From Cyanophora paradoxa (taxonomy: Eukaryota > Glaucocystophyceae > Cyanophorales > Cyanophoraceae): a stretch of 61,337 nt of DNA. Of this stretch, positions 43,708-54,886 are shown in pieces. A program made the translations under genes and the position numbers. How positions within the stretch are numbered: position 1 is the first letter of the stretch; each line of letters starts with the position of its first letter. The DNA is taken from contig QPMI01000327.1 in the NCBI GenBank assembly GCA_004431415.1, positions 1 to 61,337 on the forward strand, in the 5' to 3' direction. The notes under the pieces were generated by a model, which ran no database searches, was not told the origin of the DNA, and saw nothing but the letters and a program-made list of their open reading frames with translations.

Positions 43708-45338
43708 ATGTCGGGAGAAGAACAGAAGGTCGAGGCGGTAGCCCAGGCCATGGAGGCCGTCGCGGTCACTCCAGGCCCTTCGGCGCCACCGTGCGCCGCG
43801 CCATCGTTTCGTAGCTACCTGCCTGAGTAGCTCGGCAGGCCGGAGTGGAACCCCGATTACGAAGAGCGCTTCCAGCGCATCGTCAGCGTCGGCGAGGAGT
43901 GCATCCAGGAGGACGAGCTGCGCCGGCTGCTCGTGCGGAAGGCGCAGCCGATAGCTTACGATGGCTTCGAGCCATCCGGTCGCATGCACATCGCTCAGGT
44001 TCGTTGCGAGCGCGCGGCACGTTCCGCGCGTCGCGCGCGGCATCGTGATTAACGGCCGCCGCGCCTAGGGTGTGTTCAAGTCCATCAACGTGAACAAGCT
44101 GACCAAGTCTGGCTGCAAGTTCATCTTCTGGATTGCGGACTGGTTTGCGATGCTCAACCACAAGATGGGCGGTGATCTCGAGAAGATCAAGAAAGTTGGG
44201 CAGTACATGATCGAGGTGCCGCGCCACTCCCTGCGGACGCCGCGCGCGGAGCGTGGCGGGCGCGTCGAGGGCCGGGCGTCGCTCCGCGCGCGGCGGCGCG
44301 CGTCGAGGGCGGGGCGCCGACGGGGAGGGGGCGGCAGGTGTGGAAGGCGGCGGGGATGGACATGACGAACGTCGAGTTCCTGTGGGCGTCGGAGGAGATC
44401 AACAAGCGGCCCAACGAGTACTGGCTCCGCGTCATGGACATCGCCCGCAAGAACAACCTCAACCGCATCGTCAGGCGCGCCCGCCACGCGACCGCCCCGC
44501 CGCGCCGGCGGCTTACGCGAGGGCGGGGCAGGTGCTCGCAGATCATGGGGCGGGAGGAGACGGACGATCTGGCGGCGGCGCAGATCTTCTACCCCTGCAT
44601 GCAGTGCGCGGACATCTTCTTCCTGAAGGCCGACATCTGCCAGCTCGGCATGGACCAGCGCAAGGCCCGCCGCCCCTGGCCCGCCCCCTTGGCTCGGGGG
44701 GCGCGGCCGGCGAGCGGGGCGCAGGTGAACGTGCTGGCGCGCGAGTACTGCGACGACATCAAGATGAAGAACAAGCCCATCATCCTCTCCCACCGTGCCG
44801 CCCCCGCCCCCGCCCCGCCCCGCCCCGCCCCACCCCGCGCTGACGGCGGGCCGGTCGCAGACATGATGCCCGGGCTCCTGCAGGGGCAGGCGAAGATGAG
44901 CAAGTCGGACCCCAACTCGGCGATCTTCATGGAGGACTCGGAGGTGCGCGGCCCAGCGCCGCGCCGCACCGGCCGGCGTGCCCGAGCCGACCGGGGCCGG
45001 CGCAGGGAGACGTGAACACGAAGATCAAGAAGGCGTACTGCCCGCCGGAGATCGTGAAGGACAACCCGTGCCTGGAGTACATCCGCTACATCGTGCTGCC
45101 CAAGCTCGGCCGCTTCTTCGTCTCGCGCAAGCCCGAGAACGGGGGCGACAAGGAGTACACGGCGTGGGAGGAGCTGGAGGGGGACTACGTGAAGGGGGCG
45201 CTGCACCCCGGGGACGTCAAGCCGGCGCTGGCGAAGCACCTGAACGAGATCCTGGAGCCCGTGCGCGAGCACTTCAAGAACGACCCCGCCGCCAAGCAGC
45301 TCCTCGCCCAGGTCCGCTCCTTCAAGGTCACCAAGTAG
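43708..45338 (+). CDS. TyrRS: Cytosolic tyrosyl-tRNA synthetase, plant type
   Basis: It charges tRNA-Tyr in the cytosol. Eight exons give 382 codons including the stop with no frame break; introns are 43791-43838, 43999-44068, 44216-44337, 44475-44531, 44665-44724, 44795-44860 and 44944-45005. The class I HIGH-like motif appears as GFEPSGRMHIAQ (about 43965). FYPCMQCADIFFLKADICQL (about 44588) and MDQRKVNVLAREYCDD line the active site. The KMSKS loop is AKMSKSDPNSAIFMED (about 44893). The C-terminus (AYCPPEIVKDNPCLEYIRY, then EHFKNDPAAKQLL, ending VTK) has the layout of plant cytosolic TyrRS and lacks the EMAP-II extension of animals. Introns 44475-44531 and 44665-44724 start with GC. An alternative start is the in-frame ATG at 43750. 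Confidence 0.95.
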
Positions 45339-45474
45339 CCCCGGCGCGGCTTCCTCTGCCCCGCCCCGCCCCGCCCGCTCTGCCCTCTCGAGCCGGCCCA
45401 TTGCACTCGCTTCGGAACAGCGCGGGGCGGCACAGCGCGGGAAAGGGGAGGGGGAGAAGGGGGCGCTTTGAGGC

Positions 45475-46513
45475 TCAGGAGAGGTGGGAGGACTTGCCGT
45501 AGACGGGGAGCTGCTTGAAGCGGGCGGGGACGAGCGTGTCCTTCTTCCGCTTGAGGTACTGCGCGCGCCGCTCGGCCCCTGCCGGGGCGCGCGGGGGCGG
45601 GCGGGGGCACCTGGAAGGCGGCCATGATCCAGTTCGAGCTCCGCTTCCGCGCGAACTCCGCCCCGGGCAGCGCGTCCCCAGAGAGGCCCCCGCCTGCGCC
45701 GCCCGTCGGCCCCGCCCGCGCCTCCCCGGCCCTCGCCTCGGGCCCCGGCGCACCGGTGGAGCCGGAGGGGGCGCCGCCGGGCATGGGGAGGACGTTCTCG
45801 TTGACGGAGAGGGAGATGAAGTAGCCGAAGGGGACGAGCCAGACGCAGAGGAGGAAGAAGCCGAGGACGTGCGTCGGCTTGTAGAACACGCGCTGGAAGT
45901 AGCGGAACCAGACCCAGTGGTCCAGCACCATCGCCGCTGCGCGCGCGACTTTCAACGCCGGCCCGCCATGCGCGCCGCCGCGCTGCGCACCGCAGCCGCC
46001 GAGGAAGACCGGCGAGGTCAGCTGGATGAATGGGAACTCCTTCAGGAGCAGGTAGTACAGGGCGTGGGCGCCCAGGCCGACCGCCGTCCCCAGGAACGGG
46101 AAGCCATCGAAGATCAGCAGGAGGACGTGCACAACTGCGACACCCTGCGCCCACGCCAGCAGCGCGAACGCGTCAGCGCTTCGTCTGGGGTCGGATACCG
46201 CGGGCGCACGAAGATAGAGTACTTGATGATGCGTTTCGTGAGCGACGTATACTCCTCGACGAGCTCAGCGAGGTAATACAGGCCGCAGGCTGCGCCGCCA
46301 AGTTGCCGCCGTCAGCGCAGGCCGGCGAGGCGAAGCGGGCGGCTGCGACGCACCCAGACAAACTGCGACGAACACAAGGAAGATGTACCTGCGGCGCGTG
46401 GCGTGGCGGTGCCAGCGAACGTCAGCGCGTCCGCCGGCGCGAAGTGCCCTCGCAATCAATAAACGAACAACTCACCCGGACAGGTACACGAAGAGCGGAA
46501 AGAGCTTCAGCAT
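45475..46513 (-). CDS. TEX261: TEX261/Svp26-family ER export adaptor
   Basis: This membrane adaptor helps load cargo glycosyltransferases into COPII vesicles in yeast (Svp26). The ATG at 46513 starts MLKLFPLFVYLS. The next exons give YIFLVFVAVCL and GLYYLAELVEEYTSLTKRII (about 46310-46250), then LYYLLLKEFPFIQLTSPVFL (about 46060), DHWVWFRYFQRVFYKPTHVL (about 45925), FFLLCVWLVPFGYFISLSVN and ENVLPMPG (about 45790). The conserved order YYLAEL...EFPFIQLTSP...VPFGYFISLS...ENVLP is the family signature, and about four membrane spans are predicted. The C-terminal exon (SSNWIMAAFQV, then a Lys/Arg-rich segment to SSHLS) ends at 45475. An Ala/Gly/Pro-rich insert after ENVLP is specific to this protein. 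Confidence 0.88.
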
Positions 46514-46724
46514 CTTCGTGCTCGAAGTTGTGCCCTTTTCCGGGGTACACTTCTCGAAGTTCCATCTTAGTCCAGGAGCACGGCGCACGCGGTAGCGGCG
46601 GCAGCAGTCCCAATCGTACAGCAAGAACCGTCTGAGTTGATTTTCGCCGTAGCAAGGCCGCGCTGTTCGGCCAGGCAACTCGGCCCCGAGCGCGTAGCTC
46701 TAGCCGAGCGGCCGCATATATAGC
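46514..46724. promoter_or_regulatory. Divergent promoter, TEX261 / CFAP43-44
   Basis: This 211-nt gap separates two divergent starts. CATATATAG at about 46714-46722 lies immediately before the plus-strand ATG and is AT-rich against its surroundings. Its closeness to the ATG argues against a classical TATA box unless translation starts further downstream. Confidence 0.35.
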
Positions 46725-49700
46725 ATGGCAACGCCCATAGAACCAAGGTGAGCAGTACGACCCGCGCCGCTGCCGCGCCCCACGGTCGACGCCTCGCCGC
46801 GCCCGCTGGCACGGTGCTCCGTTTAGCTAGGCTTACTCCCTCCGTTCTTCTTGCCCCGCGCAGTCGCCTGTGGGGCTTCAGCGGCTCCAACGCCCGATTC
46901 GTGGACAATGAGACCGTCGTCTTCCAGTGCGGGAACGTCCTGCGCTTCGCGAGGATCGGCGCCGGCCCAGCGCCCGAGTCGCAACCGGGCGGGCCGTACG
47001 CGAACATACATCTGAAGGGCCTCGGCATCACGGCCTTCGCGGTCTCGCCCCGGCGGGGCGTCATCGCGGTCGCAGAAAAGACGCTGAAGACGCCCACCAT
47101 CTCGGTCTACTCCCTCGGGCCGGAGCCGAAGCTTCTCGTTACCCTCAACGGTGCGGCCGCTGCGCCGGTGCCGTGCGGGCGGCGCGGGGCGGGGCGGCTG
47201 AGGGGCGGGGCAGAGGGGACGGAGCTGGAGTTCGCGGACGTCGCGTTCTCGCGGGACGGGTCCCGCCTCGCCTCCATCGGGCAGTTCCCCGACTACAGCA
47301 TCGTCGTCTGGGACTGGGAGAAGCGCGCGCAGGTCGTGCGCGGCGCGCTGCCGGCCGCCTGCAAGTTCCTCTCGTTCAGCGGGCGCGGCGACTCGGAGCT
47401 CTGCGCCTCGGGCCCCGGGCACATCTTCTTCTGGAAGATCTCCCGCCTCCTCGACGCCGCCCAGTTCATCTGCACGTGCGCCCGCCCCGCGCTTCCGCCC
47501 CCGGCGCGCGCCCCCGCCGAGGCGGCCTGGCGGCGGCGCAGGGAGGGGAAGGTGCAGTCGCTGCACCTCGCGGACGCGCTCTACTGCCACGCGTGGAGCC
47601 CGCGGGGCCTCGTCTACTGCGGCTGCCAGGACGGCGCCCTCCTCAAGTTCGACCCCGCCACGGGCGCCTGCCTGAACGAGGCGGACCCGAGCGCGCTGCT
47701 GGAGGCGCCGATCGCGTCGGTGCTCGTGGCGGTGGGCCACCTGGTGCTCGCCTGCGAGGACGGCACCGTCCGCTGGCTCACGGCCGACGAGGAGCGGGCG
47801 TGCATGGCGCTCGCCCTCCCCGCCCCGCCCGGCATGGGCCCGCCGCCCGTCGCGGAGGCCCACTTCTCGCCCGACTTCCGCCGCGTGCTCGCCTCGACGG
47901 CCACCGCCGGCCTCTTCGCCCTCGACCTCCTGCGCGCCCCGCCCACCGCCCCGCTCCCGGCCTCCAGCCCCGCCGCCACCGCCGAGTACGTCGCCGTCCA
48001 CGCCGTGCGTCCCCCCCGCCCCCATCCCCTCCCCGCCTCGCGCCCGCCGGCGCCGAGGCGGTGCGGCCGGGCAGATCGCGGAGTACCACGCGGGCCCCGT
48101 GGTGGCGGTGGCGCCCCTCGCCGGCGGCCGCTACTGCCTCTCCGCCGGCGCCGACGGGACGGTGCGCTACTGGGGCCCGTCGACGGCCCGCGGCGGGGGC
48201 GGGGCGGGCGGGGAGCTGCGCGGGGAGCCGCTGTGGAAGCGGGCGGCGATCTCGTCGGCGATCACGGCGATGGCGGTCTCGCCGGGCGGCCGCTACGCCG
48301 CCCTCGGCAGCAGCGCCGGCGTCGTCCGCCTCCTCGAGCTCGGGGGCGGGGGCGGCGGGGGCCCCCCCACGGAGGGCCGCCAGGTGATGCGCGTCAAGGC
48401 CCACGCGGCGGGGGTGACGCACCTCGCCTTCAGCGCGGACGGCGCGGTGCTCGCCTCGGCGGCCCCCGACGGGCGCGCCGTCTTCTACGACGTCGCCCCC
48501 GCCGGCGAGGCCGCCGGCGAGGAGGGCGCCCCCGAGGGGGCCGAGGGCGGCGGCCGCGTGGTCTGCTACGGGGCGCTGCCCGGGGAGCCGAGCGCGCTGG
48601 CGTGGAGCCCCTCGGCGGTCGAGGGGCGGCAGCTCTACGTCGCCACCGCCGACGGGCGCCTCTCCCGCCTCACCCTCCCCGGCCCCGGCTTCGAGCCCGA
48701 GGAGGACGGCCGCATGAGCAACGCGGCGGGGCGGCGCAGCACCTTCGCGCTGCCGTCGCCGGCGCTGGCGCTGGCGGCGGGGGAGGAGCGGAACGCGGTG
48801 TTCGCGCTGTGCGGGGACAAGCGGACGCGCAAGTTCGTCTTCCCGGAGCTCCCCGACATCGACCCCGAGGACCCGCCCGCCCCCGGCCCAGCCGACGGCG
48901 ACCCCGCCGCCGCCGCCGCCGGGGAGCAGGCGGCGGCCGCGGCGGGGAAGGCGCGCAAGCTGGAGCAGCTGGAGACGGTGGCGGAGGCGGGGGGCCACGA
49001 GAAGCGCGGCGGGGCGCTCGCCGTCTCGGCGGACGGGCGGACGCTCCTCTCGGCCGGCGCCGACGGCCTCGTGCTCGTGCGGGACCTCGCCAGCGCGGCG
49101 AGCTTCGGGCCCAAGGCGCAGGCCCGGGCGGTGCGGGCGCACAGCGTTGCGCTGGGCGGGGCGGTGGCGGTGGCGCTCTCGCCGGACGGGCGCTACGCGT
49201 TCACGGCGGGGGCGGACGGGAGCGTGCTGGCCTTCGACCTGCGGCCGCGGGAGCCGCCGGCCTTCGCCGGCGCCGCGCCGGCCCCGGAGAGCGCGCCGTC
49301 GCCGCTGGAGGAGGGCCCGCCGGTGGACGGGGAGGGCCCCGACGAGGCGGGCGAGCTGAGCTTCGTGGAGGAGATCCGCACGCGCCAGGAGGAGCTCGTC
49401 GAGGCGCAGCACGCCGCCGCCCGCAAGCGGCGGGCCGAGGCGGTGCGGGCGCTGCGGGGGCGCCTGCAGGAGGTCGTGCGCCGCAACGAGACGCTGCCCG
49501 ACCTCGAGCGCATGGACCGCCGCGAGTTCGTCGTCGACACCGCCGCCCGCGACGCCCTCGCCGCCCGTCCGCCCCGCCCCGCCCTGCCCCGCCCCGCCCC
49601 GTTCCGCCGGGGCTCGCCTGACGGGGTCGGGGCAGAGACGGTGGAGGAGGTGGGGCGGGTGCGGGAGGAGACGGGGCTGGAGAACGTGGCGCGGGAGCTG

Positions 49701-52700
49701 GTGGCGAGCCGGATCCGGGAGGAGTGCTGGGACTCGATGGAGGTCAAGGGCGCCGCCATCGTCGGCTTTGGCGGCACCCTCCAGGCCCGCCCCGCCGCGG
49801 CGCCACGCCCCCCGCCCCGCCGCGCCCCGCTGAACCCCGCCGGGGGCGCAGGTGGCGAACTTCCCCGTGCGGCGCCTCTCGGAGCGGGAGCGCAGCGCCC
49901 TGCGCGCCGCCCGCGTGCGCAGCGCCCACTCCCTGGACTCCCCCGGGCGCCGGCCGACGGGGCGCGGGGCGCAGGCGCTGCGGCGGGCGGAGCGGGCGGA
50001 GATGCTGGAGCGGCTGCGGGAGGGCGTGGACGAGAGCGTGGCGCTGACCGCGGAGGAGCGCGCCAAGGAGTACCTCGACACCGTCCACCCCTCACCGAGG
50101 GCCAGTCCGCCAACGCCGGCATGGGCGGCCGCCCCGCCCCGCTCCGGCCCCCGACCCGCCCCGACGGCTCCTCCCCGGGGCCCCTCGACGCCGCCCCGGC
50201 GCCCCGGCGGCCGCCGCGGCCTCCGCGGCCGGCGGCCCCGGCGCATCGAGCGCGACGGGGCGGGGAGGGCGGGGAGGGCAAGGGGCCGGCTCCGGGGCGG
50301 GGGCCGGGCGGAGGAGGGGGCGGGGGAGGAGGACGCGGTGGACGCCGGCAGCGCCGGGGGCGGCCAGGGGAGCGGCCCCGACCCCCTCTCCGGCCCCCAG
50401 GCCGTGCGCCCCGCCCCGCCCCGCCCGCACCCCCGTCTGCGCGCCCGGGGCGTGACGCGGGGCGTTCGGTGGCAGGCGGTGGCGGCGGCGGGGGCGCTGG
50501 AGAAGGCGGGGGAGGTGGGGCTCCTGTACCACCCGCTGGCGCTCTGCGTGCGGGGCCGCATCCCGCTGCAGGTCGCCCTCATCCGCAACTACATCGCCGA
50601 CATCCAGGCCGCCTTCAACCGCCAGTTCGACGAGCTGCGCGACGCCAAGCGGGGCGAGCTCGAGCGCCTCCAGGAGCGCAACGCCCGCCTCGCCGCCATC
50701 GTCGCCGAGATCGGGGCCGACCCGGGGGAGTACCTGCTGCCCGTGCGGGAGGCGGACGATGAGCACCCGGAGCGCGTGCTCGAGGTTCGCGACGAGGAGG
50801 TCACCGCCCCCCGCTTCGAGGCCCCCGAGGAGAAGGCCCGCCGCGAGGAGGAGGAGCGCCGCCGCCGGCGCCGCGAGGAGGAGGCGGACGGGGAGGGGGA
50901 CATGTTCCAGCGCGCGCTGATGGCGATGATGGACGGGACGCTGGAGGCGAAGAAGGAGGAGAAGGGGAAGGAGGAGGTCGTGCGGCCCGACTGGATGAGC
51001 TCGCCCCCCGAGACCTGGAGCGAGGAGCAGAAGAAGGCCGCCGCCGAGATCGAGGCGCGCGCCAAGGCCCTCCAGGAGGAGAAGGAGAAGGCGCGCAAGG
51101 CGCTCGAGGCGGAGGCGAAGAAGGTGAAGCAGGAGGCGAAGGAGGCGTGCGAGCGCTTCGACGAGCGGCTCCAGCGGCTGCTCGAGGCGCGCCTCGCCGT
51201 CGAGCAGGCGATCCACGAGCAGGAGCTACGCATCATCCGCCTCTCCTACGCCACGCTCCGCCAGGAGCTGCAGCACCAGCGCGCCGGCGAGCTCTCCCGC
51301 CGCCTCGGCGAGGTCACCAAGCAGCGCGCCGCCGCCTCGGCCGCCCTCAACGGGTTCCGGCGCGAGGTGGAGCAGCAGCGGGCGGTGCTGGACGAGCTGG
51401 TGGCGCAGGACCGGGCGATAGACAAGGGCGCGCGGCGCGAGTTCGCCGAGTTCGAGCCGCACGTCGCCGCCATGCTCCAGCTCTTCAAGCGCCGGGGCCG
51501 CCGCCCCGCGCCGGCCCCCGTCGCCAGCCACGCCCCCGGGGACGCGACGGCGCGGTCGGGCGGGGCGGAGGGGCTGCGGGCGAGCCTCGGGGCGAGCAGC
51601 CGGAGCATGCGGCAGCTGCACCCCTCGAGCTCCACCAAGGACTCCAAGGGCCTCCGCGCCCGCACCCCGGGGTCCGCCCCGCGCCCCCCGCCTCCACGCC
51701 GCCCGGGCGCCCTGACGCGGGGAGGGGCAGGGACGGGCAGAGCGTCGGGGAGGGGCGGGACGGGGAGGCGACCTCGGCGTCGGCGGCGGAGACGCCGGCC
51801 CCGGAGCCGCGCTCGCCCTCCGCCGCCGGGAGGCGGCGGGGGCCGGGGCGGGCGGCGGGGCGGGGCGCGGGGCGGCCTCCTCGGCGCTGGACCCGTTCGC
51901 GGCGTTCGACGAGGACGAGCGGGCGGGGGGCGCGGCGGCCGCGGAGCCGCTCGACGAGGCGCTGGACTGCCCCGAGGGCCTCGAGGCGGCCGGCTGGGCG
52001 CGCCTCGTCGAGGCCCGCAACCGCAAGATCGAGCTCGAGGCGGAGGTCCGGCGCCGCTCGGCGGCCTTCGACGCGATGCTGCGGAAGCTGCGGGCGCTCG
52101 GGGAGGAGGAGGAGCGGCTGCAGGGGGAGATGGAGCGGCTGGCGCTGGGGGCGCGGGAGGCGAGCGAGGCGCTGGCGCGGGCGGCGCTGGACGTGGAGGT
52201 GCTGCTGCGCCTCAAGCAGGGGCAGGTCGAGGTGCAGTCGGGCCCCGTCGTCACCGACCTCGGCGACGCCCTCCTCCTCCCCCGCGCCGCCGTCGCCGAC
52301 ACCAACTCCCGCATCAAGGCCGTGCGCCCCGCCCCCGGCCCCGCCCGCCCCCCAGGCCCCGCCCCACCCCACCCGCCCCTGAGGCGGGGCGGCGCAGGGC
52401 GGGTCGGAGAAGGTGGGCGTCCTGCGCGAGATGAAGGAGTTCCGCAAGGGGATCGTGGCCCTCGAGTGGGAGAACCGGATGCTGGACATGAAGAGCGCCG
52501 ACTGGGTGGAGCGCACGCGGGACCTGCAGCTGCTGCGCGTCACCAAGGGCCTCCAGAGCGTGATCCGGGGCGGGGAGGAGAAGCGGCAGCAGGACGAGGT
52601 GGTGAGCCTGGAGAAGCGGCTGGAGCACATGCGGGACGCGCAGGAGCACGAGGTGCAGCGGCGGCGGGAGGAGATCGCGCGCGTGCAGCGGCAGCTCGAC

Positions 52701-53054
52701 GAGAAGCAGGACGAGAACGACTTCCTCGGGGGCGAGATCGGGCAGCTCGCGGGGGCCGTCGACTCGCGCGGCCGCATCGCCCAGGTCAAGGGCAGCGAGG
52801 AGGAGCACGTGCGGGCCCGCGAGCAGCGGATGCGGGAGATGGTGGCCCAGCGGCGCCTGCGGGAGATGGCGGCGACGCAGACGGACGAGATCGAGATGCT
52901 GCGCGCCGAGGTCGCCCGCATCCGCAAGCGCACCTTCCCCATCTTCGCCCCGCTCCGCCCCAAGCAGAAGCAGATGCCCGGCGTCTCCCTCGCCGGCCCC
53001 GCCGCCCCGCCCCCCGCCCACGTCGCCTCCACCGGCTCCCTCCGCTCCCGATAG
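46725..53054 (+). CDS. CFAP44: WD-repeat/coiled-coil ciliary protein, CFAP43/CFAP44 family
   Basis: CFAP43 and CFAP44 form a tether complex linking inner dynein arm I1/f to the axonemal doublet. Exon 1 (MATPIEP) is joined by a GT-AG intron to SRLWGFSGSNARF. WD-type repeats follow: GLGITAFAVSPRRGVIAVAE (about 47022), FADVAFSRDGSRLASIGQFP with YSIVVWDWEK (about 47230), SGPGHIFFWKISR, VYCGCQDGALLKFDP, GPVVAVAPLAGGRYCLSAGA with GTVRYW (about 48095), and later blades to FTAGADGSVLAFDL (about 49200). The C-terminal half (about 49370-53000) is long Glu/Arg coiled coil, ending KRTFPIFAPLRPKQKQMPG and a TAG at 53052. The total coding length is within the range of CFAP44. The choice of CFAP44 over CFAP43 is tentative. 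Confidence 0.82.
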
Positions 53055-53277
53055 CCGACAGCCCCCCGCCACCCTCCCCCCTCCGATCCCCGCACCCAAC
53101 ACACGCCCCCCGCCCCTCACTTCCGCGCCCCCTTGCCTCTCCCTTTCTTCCCGCTCCGTGCTTCCTTCCTTGTCCGCTGGACCAATCCCGCGTTCTTCGA
53201 GGCTTTGCATTCGCACTCATCTGCACTTCTACTCGGCTAATCCAATGCTGCCCCAAGGTCGTCCGAGGGCCCCGCCC

Positions 53278-53937
53278 CTAACCGTGGCCGGACTCTCCTG
53301 GGGGCCAGGCTGGGGCCATACTCCGCGTCCGCCGGGGCGGACTGCGGCGGGGGAGATCAGCGGGGCCGGGCACGCGTGCCGCAGTGCGCGGGATCGACGG
53401 GAAGCGCACGGCAGCGGGGGCCAGGGAGAGGGAGCGGAGGTGTGCCGCGACGGCGGCGCACTGGGCAAAACCGTTGAAGGGAAGACCCTCGGTGACGGCG
53501 CGGCGGACGTGCTCGGGCATGGCCGTCAGCGGGTTCTCCTCTACGTACACCTCGCGGAGGGCGGCGAGGCGAGAGATCTCCGGCGGCAGCGCCGTCAGCT
53601 GGTTGCCGGGCGCGATTAGCTTCCGCAGCGCCGCGAGCTGCCCTATCTCCGGCGGCAGAGCGGTCAGCTGGTTGTAGCTCAGGTAGATCACCCGCAGGGC
53701 GGCGAGGCGTCCGATCTCCGCTGGCAGCGCCGTCAGCTCGTTGTCGATCAGATTCAAAACCTCCAGACTCGTCAGCTTGGCGAGCTCAGCGCCGGGGATG
53801 CTCGTGAGCTTGTTTCCGCTCAGGTCGAGGTCCTTTATGTTCTCGGGCCCCGCCTCCGCGATCTCTGCCGCCGGCCACTCCGTCCGCCGCTCCTCGTCCA
53901 TGTTCAGCACCCCCTCTTCCGGGTCCCACCAAACCAT
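53278..53937 (-). CDS. Small leucine-rich-repeat protein
   Basis: From the ATG at 53937 (MVWWDPEEGVLNMDEERRTE), about five regular 23-residue LRRs of the plant/Ras-type follow: IKDLDLSGNKLTSIPGAELA, LEVLNLIDNELTALPAEIGR, LRVIYLSYNQLTALPPEIGQ, LRKLIAPGNQLTALPPEISR and LREVYVEENPLTAMPEHV. No signal peptide, kinase or F-box is attached. The C-terminal part is Pro/Arg-rich and ends at a stop at 53278; it may include an unrecognised intron. The near-identical consensus between repeats suggests recent internal duplication. The partner and role are unknown. Confidence 0.8.
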   Translation of the reverse strand: MVWWDPEEGVLNMDEERRTEWPAAEIAEAGPENIKDLDLSGNKLTSIPGAELAKLTSLEVLNLIDNELTALPAEIGRLAALRVIYLSYNQLTALPPEIGQLAALRKLIAPGNQLTALPPEISRLAALREVYVEENPLTAMPEHVRRAVTEGLPFNGFAQCAAVAAHLRSLSLAPAAVRFPSIPRTAARVPGPADLPRRSPPRRTRSMAPAWPPGESGHG

Positions 53938-54886
53938 GCCTGCGAGAGCAGGTCGCGCCGCCACGAGCGCCCCGGCCCACTAAACGAATCCCCCTGGCCT
54001 AGCGCGGCGCATGCGCACCGATGAATGTCGCGCGCGCACTCGCTGGGATACTCGGCCTTAAGCTTCACCTGCAGCTGCCGCCGGGGATGAGAGGAGGTCG
54101 CGCGGCGGTACTCGCATACATGCAGCCGATCATCGAGCCGCAGTCAGCTGCAGGCTGCAGACTCCGGTGCCACTGGGCCAGCGCGGCTGGGGGCGGGGCA
54201 GGGGTAGGGGGAGATTCGGACTTGGCCGGGCGCGGCTGCAGCTGGCGTCTCAAATTCCAAATTCCAAGCTTAAGCTTGAACGGCTCGATCCCGGGTCCGC
54301 GCGCGGGCCGGACCGGCGGGAAGCATGATCCGACCGTCGGACCGGGTACCCGAAGCCGCTGAGCCTTGAAGCTTCATCATGGCATGATCATGATCATCTG
54401 AATTCGAAGTTTGATCTAATTGAACTTCAGGCCGCCCGTGCTTGAATTCGAAACAGCTCCCGGAGTCCTCTGCGAAGCACTGCCCGCCGGGCCGGCGGCA
54501 GCCCAACCTTAACTTACTAAGTTAGAGCTTCAAGGATTGCCGCAGTGCCAGTTGGCAAGCTTACTATTTACTTACTTGGCAAGTTAACCGTTTAACTTGC
54601 AATTGCCTTCACTGTCCCACTGGGCCACGCCGTGTCACACTGTGACAGTGTGGAAGATTTGCCTTAAGCTTTTTGCAGCCCGGCTGCGGACGGCGACCCC
54701 GATCGATATATCGCGAGCTTAGAGTTGAGATACCGTACGCGTGAAACACTGATAGGTAAATGATGCTGTACATGTGCAAAGAAATTCAATGATTGAAGAG
54801 AAAGAGAGAACTGTACAAGGCTGACATTGACAAGACATTGACAGAGGTGGGACGCGCAGGCAGGCAGCCGGGGGAAGTGGGGCCTA
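53938..54886. other. Gene-free, palindrome-rich, lower GC
   Basis: No coding exon is supported. Within 54240-54480 are stacked palindromes: AAGCTTAAGCTT at about 54266, TGAAGCTTCA at 54367-54376, the 14-nt ATGATCATGATCAT at 54384-54397, and GAATTCGAA words. The part at 54510-54650 is rich in TTAACTTG/CAAGTTAA-type words. Confidence 0.65.

Noticed and set aside
46748-49621. One 957-codon exon as the complete CFAP43/44 protein
   Set aside because: Its first part lies in intron 1 and its last part runs out of the conserved frame. The protein continues through several introns to 53054.
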